A stretch of 64,000 nt of DNA from Verrucomicrobiaceae bacterium (GTDB lineage: Bacteria; Verrucomicrobiota; Verrucomicrobiia; Verrucomicrobiales; Akkermansiaceae), in NCBI GenBank assembly GCA_027491155.1, contig JAIXWR010000021.1, positions 62,001 through 126,000 of the forward strand, given 5' to 3'. Numbering within the stretch: position 1 is the stretch's first letter; every line of letters begins with the position of its first letter. Positions 1 through 8,724 of the stretch are shown piece after piece. The notes under the pieces are model-generated. The model was not told the origin of the DNA. It saw only the letters and a list, made by a program, of their open reading frames with translations, and did no database searches. The translations under genes and the position numbers were made by a program.

Positions 1-182
1 GCTGGGGGGATGCGGTTTTCATAGTGGGGGGTGAGGCGAACGTAACAGGGATCGCGGCGGGCAACATCACGTGATCGCGGAATCCCGGGCGGACCGCGCA
101 AAGGTGTCGGACAACTCTTCCTTGACGGATCTCTCCCGAAGCGATTCCTCTTATGTGAACCCATTTAAAACCCCTGATACCG
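1..182. other. Upstream region of the first gene, no gene called
   Basis: This stretch holds no convincing complete gene. A TTGACG hexamer lies at 122-127 and an AT-rich TTTAAAA stretch just before the start at 183; they may belong to the promoter of the beta-strand repeat gene, but no well-spaced -10 box is clear. An ATG on the minus strand at position 22 could begin a divergent gene leaving the window, but only seven codons are visible. Confidence 0.3.
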
Positions 183-3100
183 ATGAAACCCAATACCCCG
201 GCGGACTCCGCCTCCTTTGCCGTGCGCTTTGCCCTCCTGGCCACCGCCCTCGCCTTCACCGGAGGCCATGCACAGGCCCAGCTCACCTGGAATTCGGCCG
301 GTGCCACCAACAACTGGAGCACCGCCTCGGGGAATGAAAACTGGCTCCCGGGCGGCGTGGTTTGGACCCAGAATTCCAACGCCGTTTTCGACGCGGGCGC
401 CGAGTCGATCAACGTCACGACGGTCAACACGTTCAACAACCTCAGCTTCGACGTTTCCGGCTTCATCATCACCAGCAGCGGGGCCGGATCCCTCGCGCTC
501 GCCAACGACTTCGCGTCCACCATCGCGGTCACCAACTCCGGCGACACCGCCACGGTCAACGAGACCCTGGCCAACAACAGCGGCATCCCCAGCACCCTCA
601 CCAAGACCGGTGCCGGCACGCTGATCCTCTTCGGCACCGCCGCCAACACCTTCTCCGGCGGCCTTTCCGTCTCGGAAGGAACTCTCGTCGCATCCCACGA
701 AGGCGCACTCGGGACCGGACCCGTCACGGTTGCAAGCGGGGCCACCCTCGACGTGAACAAGGGCAACGTGACGTTCACCGGCCTTTCCAACTCGCTTTCC
801 GGAAGCGGCACCGTCCGCGTGACCGCGCTCGGCACGGGGACCAACACGGTCAACCTCAACGGCAACCATTCCTCCTTCACCGGCAACCTCGTGGTCGGCG
901 TCGGCGCCGCCGCGGGAGCCGGCAAGATCCAGCTCAACGGTGCCGACAACGCCTCCACCGCCATCACGGTCGAACCGAACGCGACGGTCTTCACCTCCGC
1001 CGGATCCCACAACGCCTCCATCACCCTCAAGGGCGGCGACACCGGTGAAAGCATCGGCCAGCTCCGCGTCGACGGCGCGGCCACCGTCTGGGCCGGGCCG
1101 GTGATCCTCGACGGGGCGATGACCGGAGCCAACGACGGCATCGTCGGCAGCAACTCCGGCCCCGCCACAATCAGCGGCGTGATTTCCGAGCTGAACGGAC
1201 CGCGCGATCTGACCAAAGCGGGCGCCGGCACCCTGGTCCTCACCAACACCAACACCTACACCGGGCTCACCCGCATCTTCGGCGGCAACCTCAGCGTCGC
1301 CACCATCGGGAACGCCGGCAATCCCGGACCCATCGGCACCAACAGCACGATCGCCCTCGGCAACCTCGCCACCGGCGGCACCCTGATCTACACCGGTGCC
1401 GGCGAAAGCACCGACCGGGTGATCGACCTGGGCGGCACCTATGGCAACGGGGGAGTCAGCCAGTCGGGCACCGGCTTGCTGAACTTCACCAGCGCCCCGA
1501 CCGCCAGCGGGGTGGGAGGCAAGACACTGGTCCTCAGCGGAGACACCGCGGGGATCGGCGAAATCTCCGGGACCATCGGCAACATCTTCAACAACGGCGG
1601 CACCGTCTCGACCACCGCCAGCGCTGCTTTCGCTGCCGCCGCGACCTCGATCACCGTGGCATCGGTCACCGACGTCGTCATCGGCTCCATCGTTTCCGGA
1701 ACCGGCATCACCAGCTCGCAGCGCGTCACCAGCATCACCGGCGCGGGTCCCTTCACCATCGGCTTGAGCGCCGGGGCGAATGCCGCCGGCACCCTCGGCC
1801 AGACCATCACCTTCACCCAGCCCAACGCGATCAACAAGCAAGGCACCGGCACCTGGGTGCTCTCCGGAGTCAACAGCTACACCGGCATCACCAACGTCGC
1901 CGGAGGGGTGCTCCGCGTGACCAACAACAGCTCCCTCGGCTCCGACACCGGAGCCACCCGGATCACCGGCGATGTCAGCGGCTCCGGCCGCGTGGAGTGG
2001 GCCGGCGACTTTACCTTTACCGAGCCCTTCATTGTCAGCGCCCGACAAGGGGTCACGTTGAACATTCCCTCACTTTCTCACGTCTCCGGCACGACCACGC
2101 TCACGGCACAGGTCCAAGGCCAGACCGGCGGATCCACCTACAACATCGAATCCCAGTCCGGCCTGCTCACCCTCGCCGGCGGCTTCACCCTCTCCGGCGG
2201 TGCCACCGGCACCGGACGCGTGCTGCAGCTGCAAGGCGCGGGCGACGGTGTCGTCAGCGGGGAGATCTCGAACGGCACCGGCACCCCCACCGTCAACAAG
2301 CAGGGCACCGGCACCTGGACCCTCAGCGGACCCAACACCTACACCGGTGCCACCACCGTCAACGGCGGCACGCTCGTGCTGGCCGGCACCGCCAGCAACG
2401 CCAGCAACCGCACCGTCAACACCGGCACGCTGGTGATCTCCGGCGACTACTCCGGCGCCGGCGGCACCACCACCGTGAACGGCGGCACCCTCCGCCTCGA
2501 CTACTCGACCACCGACACGAGCAAGCTTCCCGAATCCACCCTCACCCTCTCCGGCGGCACCGTCGAACTCGTCGGCGGCACCCACCCCGAAACGGTGGCC
2601 TCCACCACGCTCGTCAACGGCAGGTCCACCCTGATCACCCGGCCCTCCGGCACCGCCCGCCTCGACCTGCGCGCCGTCACCCCGGCCGGCACCGGCACCG
2701 TGGTCCTCGCCGAAAGCGGGATCGCCACCACCGACACCACCAACACCAACGGCATCCTCCCCTGGTCCCGCGTGCTGGTCGGCGGCATCCCGGTCATCGG
2801 CACCAATTCCACCAACGGAACCGACGGCCCGATCGTCGCCTACGCCGCGTTCTCGGCCGTCGAACGCCTCGGCCCCAACAGCATCCCCAACGACATCACC
2901 AAAAACGTCCAGATCGTCAACGGCGGCACCATCGGCAATGTCGGCCTCACCGCCACGCCGCTGAACCGGATCAACCTGCTCCAGATGGTCGCCGACGAAG
3001 GCCCGTCCACGGTCGATCCCGCCAATTCCACGGACGTGCTGATGGTCGGCGATGAAGCCGGCGGCCTGATCTGGCAAAGCCCCGGCGCGGACAGCCTGAC

Positions 3101-5873
3101 CCTCGGCACCGCGGCCAACGACGGCATCCTCACCACCGGCAATGTCGACAACCTGGGCGCCGCCACGCTCAGCATCCTGAACGACAGCGCCGAGCCGCTG
3201 ACCGTCAACTCCGCCATCGCCAACAACGGCTCCGACCCTGTCGGCGTCGTCCTCGGCGGCAGCGGCAGCATCGCGCTGGCCGGCAACAACACCTTCACCG
3301 GCACCTTGGTCTCCAACGCCGCTTCGGTCCTCCTCGGCGGATCCAACAACTCGCTCGGCGGCATCACCGTCAACAGCGGCACGTTCAGCATGACCGGGGA
3401 CAATTCGTTCACCACCCTGCTCACCGTGAACAGCGGCAGCACCGCCATCCTCAGCGGAAACAACGTCGGCCGCCCCGGCAACCTCGCCACCCGCACGGTC
3501 GTCAACGCCGGAGGCATCCTGCAGCTGCAGGCCAACGCCGGAAACACCACGGCCGGCGTTTCCACCGCGCTCTCCACCGAGCAAAGCGGCACCGTCCAGC
3601 CCTTCAACCTCTTCAACGGCGGCCTGCTTCAGCTCCGCTCGGACGACTCGGTGACCTTCGCCGGCGGCAACAACGCCGGCGGCTTCAACGGCGCGACCCT
3701 GGGCATCGATGTCGACCGCATCGGCGCCAGCGCCACCGGCCAGACCCTGACCTTCGCCCCGGGCACCCTCCTGCCCTACGGCAACGCCGTGACCTTCAAC
3801 ATCACCGGCGCGAACGGCTACAAGCTCGCCCTCGGCACCTTCCGCAACGTCACCGGCGGCGCCAGCAACCTGACGCTCAACCCGACCACCGCCGACCTCC
3901 TGATCGCCGGCTATTCCAACCAGCAGAACAACGCCAACGCCAGCACCCTGACCCTCGCCGGAACCTCGGCCGCCAGCGAGGTGACCGGTGCCATCACCAA
4001 CCAGTCGCCGACCTCGACCGGCACCGGCGCGGTCAACGTGGTCAAGAACGGCAGCGGCACCTGGACGCTCTCCGGCGCCAGCACCTACACCGGTGCCACC
4101 ACCGTCAACGCCGGCCTCCTGAAAGCGAACAACGCCGCCGCTTTCGGCGTCACCAGCAGCCTCACCGCTGCCGGCACCGGCACGGTGGACCTGAACGGCT
4201 TCAACCTGACGGTCGGCAACATGGGAGCCGGTGCCGCCACCGCCACCATCACCGACAACAGCGCCGGCGCCGGAACCACCACCCTCGCCATCAGCGGCCA
4301 GACCAACACCGTCGCCAGCCTGATCACCAACGGGCCCGCCAAGGCCGTCCGGATCAGCCTCCGGAACGCCAACGGCGGCGCCACGCCCTTCACTCTGTCC
4401 AACGCCAACACCTTCTCCGGAGGCTTGCTGCTGGCCAACACCGCCACCGGCACCCGCCTCCGCATCACCGCCGCCCCGGTGACCGTCGGCTCGCCGGGCG
4501 CCATCGTCAGCAGCCCCTTCGGCACCGGACCGATCACCATCGGCGAGGCTCCCACCGACAAGGCCGGCATGCTGCTCGATACCGCCCCGAACTACACCAT
4601 CGCCAACGACATCGTCTTCAACACGACCCTCGGGACCGACCAGCCGGGCATCCGCCTCGATACCTTCGGCCACGTCTTCTCCGGAACCATCACCGCCAAC
4701 CTGTCCAACGCCCTCTTCGGCAACGTCGGCTCCGCCCGCCTGACCGGCCGGGTGACCGGTCCGAACGGCCTCCAGCTCAACGCCTCGGCGGTCAGCATCA
4801 CCCTCGCCAATGCCACGGCCAGCCCGAACGATTACGTCGGCGACACCACCATCGGCGCCGGGGCCACCCTTTCCATGGGCGCCCCGAACCAGATCCCCAA
4901 CGGCGCCGGCAAGGGCAGTGTCGTCCTCAACGGCACCCTCAACCTCGCCGGCCACGACCAGACGATCAACGGGATCAGCGGCTCCGGCACGATCTCCTCC
5001 TCCTCCGGCAGCCCGACGCTCTCCGTCGGCGGTAGCAACGCCAGCGCCACCTTCACCGGCAGCACCGGCGGCTCGGTCGGCCTCAACAAGATCGGCTCCG
5101 GCTTCATCACCATCACCGGCACCATCGGCCACCTCGGCGACACCACCGTGACCCAGGGCACGCTCGCCATCGCCGGGGCCTCGACCTTCGCCGATGGCGC
5201 GGACATCCGCCTCCTCACCGGCGGCACGCTCAACCTGCCCGCCGGCACCGATGTCGTCGACCAGCTCTTCATCAACGGCACCCCGCAAGCCGCCGGCAAG
5301 TGGGGCCGCCTCGGATCGATCGCCGCGCTCGGCGCCGACTTCGAGACCGCCCTGATCAACGGCGACGGCCTGCTCAGCGTGACCTCCTCCGGCGCCACGC
5401 CCTACGGCACCTGGATCAATGCCTTCTTCCCGGGCGAGACCAATCCCGCGATCATCGGCCAGACCGCCGACCCGGACAAGGACGGCTTCGACAACCTCAC
5501 CGAGTTCGGCTTCGACGGCAATCCCGGCAGCGGCAGCCTGAACCCGAAGGTGTTCGTCTTCACCGCCGACAGCACCTTCGACGGCGACACCGACAAGGAG
5601 CTGGTCCTCACCGCCGCCATCCGCACCGGTGCCGCGGCCTTCACCAATGCCGCGCCCTCGACCGCCGCCTCGGTGGCCGACGGCATCACCTACCGGATCG
5701 AAGGCAGCAGCACGCTGGCGAGCTTCCCGACCACGGTGAACGCGGTCCCGACGGCCATCACCACCGACCTGCCCGCCCTGAACCCCGGCTACTCCTACCG
5801 CAGCTTCAGCCTCGGCGGCTCGAACGGTCTGCCCTCCAAGGGCTTCCTCCGCGCCAGCGTGAGCGCCCCCTGA
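183..5873 (+). CDS. Giant secreted autotransporter-associated beta-strand repeat protein
   Basis: This 1,896-residue protein begins with a Sec signal peptide (basic start, hydrophobic stretch, A-Q-A cleavage near residue 32). The body is a Ser/Thr/Asn/Gly-rich repeat array in which segments like KTGAGTLVLTNTNTYTGLT recur with GG-L turns, the pattern of the autotransporter-associated beta-strand repeat (PATR) family, expected to form a long beta-solenoid on the surface or outside the cell. No beta-barrel translocator is visible at the C-terminus. Instead, from about residue 1,743, a W-I-N-A-F-F segment is followed by a D-x-D-x-D-G calcium-loop-like motif and an ending F-L-R-A-S-V-S-A-P; a similar end occurs on the CotH giant at 28709. 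It stands alone and a strong terminator follows. Role unknown; adhesion or polysaccharide contact is an inference. Confidence 0.9.
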   Translation: MKPNTPADSASFAVRFALLATALAFTGGHAQAQLTWNSAGATNNWSTASGNENWLPGGVVWTQNSNAVFDAGAESINVTTVNTFNNLSFDVSGFIITSSGAGSLALANDFASTIAVTNSGDTATVNETLANNSGIPSTLTKTGAGTLILFGTAANTFSGGLSVSEGTLVASHEGALGTGPVTVASGATLDVNKGNVTFTGLSNSLSGSGTVRVTALGTGTNTVNLNGNHSSFTGNLVVGVGAAAGAGKIQLNGADNASTAITVEPNATVFTSAGSHNASITLKGGDTGESIGQLRVDGAATVWAGPVILDGAMTGANDGIVGSNSGPATISGVISELNGPRDLTKAGAGTLVLTNTNTYTGLTRIFGGNLSVATIGNAGNPGPIGTNSTIALGNLATGGTLIYTGAGESTDRVIDLGGTYGNGGVSQSGTGLLNFTSAPTASGVGGKTLVLSGDTAGIGEISGTIGNIFNNGGTVSTTASAAFAAAATSITVASVTDVVIGSIVSGTGITSSQRVTSITGAGPFTIGLSAGANAAGTLGQTITFTQPNAINKQGTGTWVLSGVNSYTGITNVAGGVLRVTNNSSLGSDTGATRITGDVSGSGRVEWAGDFTFTEPFIVSARQGVTLNIPSLSHVSGTTTLTAQVQGQTGGSTYNIESQSGLLTLAGGFTLSGGATGTGRVLQLQGAGDGVVSGEISNGTGTPTVNKQGTGTWTLSGPNTYTGATTVNGGTLVLAGTASNASNRTVNTGTLVISGDYSGAGGTTTVNGGTLRLDYSTTDTSKLPESTLTLSGGTVELVGGTHPETVASTTLVNGRSTLITRPSGTARLDLRAVTPAGTGTVVLAESGIATTDTTNTNGILPWSRVLVGGIPVIGTNSTNGTDGPIVAYAAFSAVERLGPNSIPNDITKNVQIVNGGTIGNVGLTATPLNRINLLQMVADEGPSTVDPANSTDVLMVGDEAGGLIWQSPGADSLTLGTAANDGILTTGNVDNLGAATLSILNDSAEPLTVNSAIANNGSDPVGVVLGGSGSIALAGNNTFTGTLVSNAASVLLGGSNNSLGGITVNSGTFSMTGDNSFTTLLTVNSGSTAILSGNNVGRPGNLATRTVVNAGGILQLQANAGNTTAGVSTALSTEQSGTVQPFNLFNGGLLQLRSDDSVTFAGGNNAGGFNGATLGIDVDRIGASATGQTLTFAPGTLLPYGNAVTFNITGANGYKLALGTFRNVTGGASNLTLNPTTADLLIAGYSNQQNNANASTLTLAGTSAASEVTGAITNQSPTSTGTGAVNVVKNGSGTWTLSGASTYTGATTVNAGLLKANNAAAFGVTSSLTAAGTGTVDLNGFNLTVGNMGAGAATATITDNSAGAGTTTLAISGQTNTVASLITNGPAKAVRISLRNANGGATPFTLSNANTFSGGLLLANTATGTRLRITAAPVTVGSPGAIVSSPFGTGPITIGEAPTDKAGMLLDTAPNYTIANDIVFNTTLGTDQPGIRLDTFGHVFSGTITANLSNALFGNVGSARLTGRVTGPNGLQLNASAVSITLANATASPNDYVGDTTIGAGATLSMGAPNQIPNGAGKGSVVLNGTLNLAGHDQTINGISGSGTISSSSGSPTLSVGGSNASATFTGSTGGSVGLNKIGSGFITITGTIGHLGDTTVTQGTLAIAGASTFADGADIRLLTGGTLNLPAGTDVVDQLFINGTPQAAGKWGRLGSIAALGADFETALINGDGLLSVTSSGATPYGTWINAFFPGETNPAIIGQTADPDKDGFDNLTEFGFDGNPGSGSLNPKVFVFTADSTFDGDTDKELVLTAAIRTGAAAFTNAAPSTAASVADGITYRIEGSSTLASFPTTVNAVPTAITTDLPALNPGYSYRSFSLGGSNGLPSKGFLRASVSAP

Positions 5874-5892
5874 TCCGCGGCTCCGCTCCTTC

Positions 5893-5946
5893 GCGGCCAC
5901 CCCGACCCCGGCACCACGCCGGGGCCACCGGGGTGGCCGCTTTTGT
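5893..5946 (+). terminator. Intrinsic terminator after the beta-strand repeat gene
   Basis: A long GC-rich hairpin with arms GCGGCCAC (5893-5900) and GTGGCCGC (5933-5940), with further pairing inside, runs straight into TTTTGT. It lies 20 bases after the stop of the 1,896-residue gene. Confidence 0.8.
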
Positions 5947-5965
5947 AAGGTGGCATCCCTCTATT

Positions 5966-6030
5966 GGAGCGCCGGCTTCAGCCGGCTTGGACGGCCTGCC
6001 CTTCGTAGCCTTTGGCGAAGAAGGGTCGGG
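5966..6030. repeat. REP-like palindromes
   Basis: Two short palindromes sit side by side: GCCGGCTTCAGCCGGC at 5971-5986 and a CCCTTCGTAGCC...GGCGAAGAAGGG hairpin at 5999-6025. Relatives of the second occur at 22533-22557 and, inverted, inside uvrA at 55555-55582. Just downstream (6038-6072) is a decayed tract resembling the AAGTNNN heptad repeats found in uvrA. Confidence 0.6.
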
Positions 6031-6140
6031 TCGGAGGAGGTGCCAGGTGAGAAGTTCCAATTGCCAAAGAGGCAGCTGGTGGTTGGCACGGAAGGCGGTC
6101 CGCTGGCTCCGAACCATCCACGAGCAGCCATCCACTCCCC

Positions 6141-7118
6141 TCAAGCCGCTCCGCGCAGCACCGTCGCCGCCCGGGTGAAGCTCGCCTCGTTGAAGCCCAT
6201 CCTCCGCTTGAGTTCCGCGTCGCGCTCCAGCGGGTTCGCGATCCGCCCGGCAACCCGGTGGTCGCTCCACGAGATCATCCCGAAGGCCGCCGGTAGCAGC
6301 CCGCTCGGCGGCACCGGCAGGTCGCTGCCGTGCAGGATGCGTCCTTCCATCACCGCGGAAGTCATCGCCCGCAGCGCCGAAGGCCGGAGCCGGAAACTCA
6401 AGCCCGCCAGCGCGCTGTTATCGCCGTAGAGGTTCGGATGCTTTTCCAGCATCTCCGCGAAAAGGTCGAAGTAGTCCGGATCTAACAACATCATCCCGGT
6501 CCCCGCATGCGCCGCGATGCAGGTGACGCCGATCTCCAGCGCCCGGGTCAGCACCCGCGGCGAGGCCAGCGCGTGGTCCATCACCGGCATCGTCCGCTCG
6601 CTGCCGGTATGCGCCAGCAGTGGCAGCCCGGCCTCCGCCATGCGTTCGAGGAAGCGGGTGTAGCGCGGGTCGTTCCAATCGATCCCCTGCACGTTCGGCA
6701 GGCATTTCAAGGCCGCGGCACCTCCGGCCAGGCATTTCTCGAGCTCGTCCATCGCGTCGCGACGCGCCGGATGGATCGACACCCCGGCGAGGAACTCCGG
6801 ATGCCGCCGCGCCAGTTCCAGCACGTGGTCGTTCGGCACGTAAAGCGACGAGCGCTCCGGCAAGGCCGTGCCGTCGGCATGGTGTGGCAGCTCGTGGGCC
6901 AGCAGCAGCGCGCGGTCGATCGACGAACCGCGGATCATCTCTAACAGCTTTTCCGTATAGAGCCGGTCGAACTCCGGCCCGTGCAAGTCGCGCGTCGTCA
7001 GCCCGACCGCCTTCACCAGAAACGGCTCGCCGATCTTCGTGAGACCCTTCGGCCGGTACCAGCAGCCGGAGCCATCGGTCCCGGTGCCGACGAAGTGGAC
7101 GTGAGAGTCGATGCGCAT
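6141..7118 (-). CDS. Amidohydrolase family metal-dependent hydrolase
   Basis: The protein (325 residues from the ATG at 7118) opens with M-R-I-D-S-H-V-H, the metal-binding H-x-H strand of the amidohydrolase (TIM-barrel, PF04909-like) superfamily. Later candidates are H-T-G-S-E-R, A-H-A-G-T-G and H-G-S-D-L-P, which would supply further metal ligands and the catalytic Asp. The substrate cannot be told. The start is chosen because the reading frame upstream of 7118 is just the shadow of the neighbouring gene. It follows the GDSL/esterase gene by 8 bases on the same strand, so the two are probably co-transcribed. No signal peptide, so cytoplasmic. Confidence 0.8.
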   Translation of the reverse strand: MRIDSHVHFVGTGTDGSGCWYRPKGLTKIGEPFLVKAVGLTTRDLHGPEFDRLYTEKLLEMIRGSSIDRALLLAHELPHHADGTALPERSSLYVPNDHVLELARRHPEFLAGVSIHPARRDAMDELEKCLAGGAAALKCLPNVQGIDWNDPRYTRFLERMAEAGLPLLAHTGSERTMPVMDHALASPRVLTRALEIGVTCIAAHAGTGMMLLDPDYFDLFAEMLEKHPNLYGDNSALAGLSFRLRPSALRAMTSAVMEGRILHGSDLPVPPSGLLPAAFGMISWSDHRVAGRIANPLERDAELKRRMGFNEASFTRAATVLRGAA

Positions 7119-7126
7119 GGCCAAGT

Positions 7127-8611
7127 TCAGGGAAGCAACTTCCTTTCCGCCAGCCATTTCAGCACCCCGGCTTGCCAGGCGTCCCACATCGGACCCTTGT
7201 AGCCGTCGAGGCCGTGGTCGCCGGAGGGGAGTTCGAGGTATTCCACGGCAACCTTCTTCTCCTCCAGCGCCGCGTGGAAGGCACGGCTGTGGGACACCGG
7301 CACGATGCGGTCGTTCACCGCGTGGGTCAGGTAGGTCGGCGAGGTCTTCTCCGTGACCTGCTTCTCGGCGGAGTAGAGCGCGATCGCTTCCGCCGAAGGA
7401 TCCGGACCTAACAGATTCTTCCGCGATCCGCCGTGCGTGCTCTCGCCCATGGTGATCACCGGATAGACCAGCACCGCGAAATCCGGCCGGCAGCCCTGGC
7501 GCTCGACCGGGTCCTTCGCCGCGGGATCGCCGTCGTCGTGGCGCGTCGCCGCGGTCGCCGCCAGATGCCCGCCGGCGGAAAAGCCGATGATGCCCACCTT
7601 GGACGGATCGATGCCCCAGTCCTTCGCTTTCGCCCGCACCGTGCGGATCGCGCGCTGCGCATCGAGAAGCGGCACCGCCGAGCGGCCTTTCGGCAGGCGG
7701 TATTCGAGCACGATGCCGGTGATGCCGTGGCCGTTCAGCCATTTCGCGATGCCATGGCCTTCGGGTCCGACCACCAGCCCGCCGTAGCCACCGCCGGGGC
7801 AGATCACCATCGCCGCGCCGTTGGGCTTCTCCGCACGGTGCACGGTGATGAAGACCTCCGCTTTCTCGAAGTTCCCGTCACCCAGCGGCGCCTGGTCCGG
7901 CCAAAGGGAAACCTTCTCCGCTGCCGCCGCGGGAATGCCCAGCGCCTTCAGCAATGCGGGCGTGATCACCTCCCGGCATCCTTCCGGGCCCGGATGAATG
8001 CCGTCCGGCACGTAGCGGTCGAAGCGCGCGCGGTCGTTCGCCAGGATCGGCGCCCAGTTCGCCGCGTGGTCGACGAGTTGCAGTTTCCGCTTCTTCGCCA
8101 CGCTACGATACATCTCGTAGTATTCGGCGATCGCCGGCCGGCGTTCGAGATGCACCCCGACCGGCGGGTTCATCGTCATCAGGATGATCTCGGTGTCCGC
8201 CTTCGCCGCGAGGATGCGGTCGATCATCGCCTCCAGGTTCGCCCGCGCTTCGGCGACAGGGGTCTTGTACTGCAGGAAGGCGTCGTTGATGCCGAACTCG
8301 ATCAGGACGGTGTCCGGCTTCTTCGTGATCACCCGTGCGTCGAGGTTATCGACCCCCCACTTCGACCACATCCCGCCCTTGCCGCTGTTGATCACCTTCG
8401 CCCGCCCGGGCCAACGGGCTTCGAGCGCCGCGCCGAACTGGCCGACCCAGGCGCCGCCGGCGGTCAGGCTGGTGCCGTAGGTCACCACCGTCTGCGGCTT
8501 GCCGGCTTCGAGGTTCTTGACGAGACCCGCGCCGGCTTGGGCGGTGGCGAACAGCATGCAGATCAGGAAAAGCAGCCGTTCTAACATCAGGCGGGGGATT
8601 CGGAAGATCAT
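7127..8611 (-). CDS. Two-domain secreted esterase: SGNH/GDSL hydrolase fused to BD-FAE-like alpha/beta hydrolase
   Basis: From the ATG at 8611 this is 494 residues; an ATG at 8587 would also keep the signal peptide (L-L-F-L-I-C-M-L-F-A-T-A-Q-A). The first half carries SGNH blocks: G-T-S-L-T nucleophile strand, N-S-G-K-G-G, G-I-N-D and D-G-I-H-P with the catalytic D-x-x-H. The second half is an alpha/beta hydrolase with P-G-G-G-Y oxyanion strand, G-F-S-A-G-G nucleophile elbow, N-D-R-I-V-P acid region and G-D-H-G His, as in BD-FAE/acetyl-esterase enzymes. Such fusions usually deacylate plant or algal polysaccharides; the exact ester is inference. Likely periplasmic or secreted. It heads a two-gene unit with the amidohydrolase. 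Confidence 0.85.
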   Translation of the reverse strand: MIFRIPRLMLERLLFLICMLFATAQAGAGLVKNLEAGKPQTVVTYGTSLTAGGAWVGQFGAALEARWPGRAKVINSGKGGMWSKWGVDNLDARVITKKPDTVLIEFGINDAFLQYKTPVAEARANLEAMIDRILAAKADTEIILMTMNPPVGVHLERRPAIAEYYEMYRSVAKKRKLQLVDHAANWAPILANDRARFDRYVPDGIHPGPEGCREVITPALLKALGIPAAAAEKVSLWPDQAPLGDGNFEKAEVFITVHRAEKPNGAAMVICPGGGYGGLVVGPEGHGIAKWLNGHGITGIVLEYRLPKGRSAVPLLDAQRAIRTVRAKAKDWGIDPSKVGIIGFSAGGHLAATAATRHDDGDPAAKDPVERQGCRPDFAVLVYPVITMGESTHGGSRKNLLGPDPSAEAIALYSAEKQVTEKTSPTYLTHAVNDRIVPVSHSRAFHAALEEKKVAVEYLELPSGDHGLDGYKGPMWDAWQAGVLKWLAERKLLP

Positions 8612-8724
8612 GGTTCGGATACGGGTTCCGCGCAGCCTACGCGCATCCCTGCCGCCACGGGAAGCCCCCATCCTTCCGAAATGTGATCAAGCACCGGCGG
8701 CGGCGACGTTTTCTCCCGCGCCCG

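Noticed and set aside
1-22. Start of a divergent gene at the left edge
   Set aside because: Only an ATG and seven codons are visible; not enough to support a gene.
165-5900. Very long minus-strand open frames opposite the beta-strand repeat gene (627 and 1,276 codons)
   Set aside because: They are shadows caused by GC-rich codon structure of the plus-strand gene; composition is Gly/Asp/Val/Ala-rich without motifs, and the plus frame has a signal peptide and family repeats.
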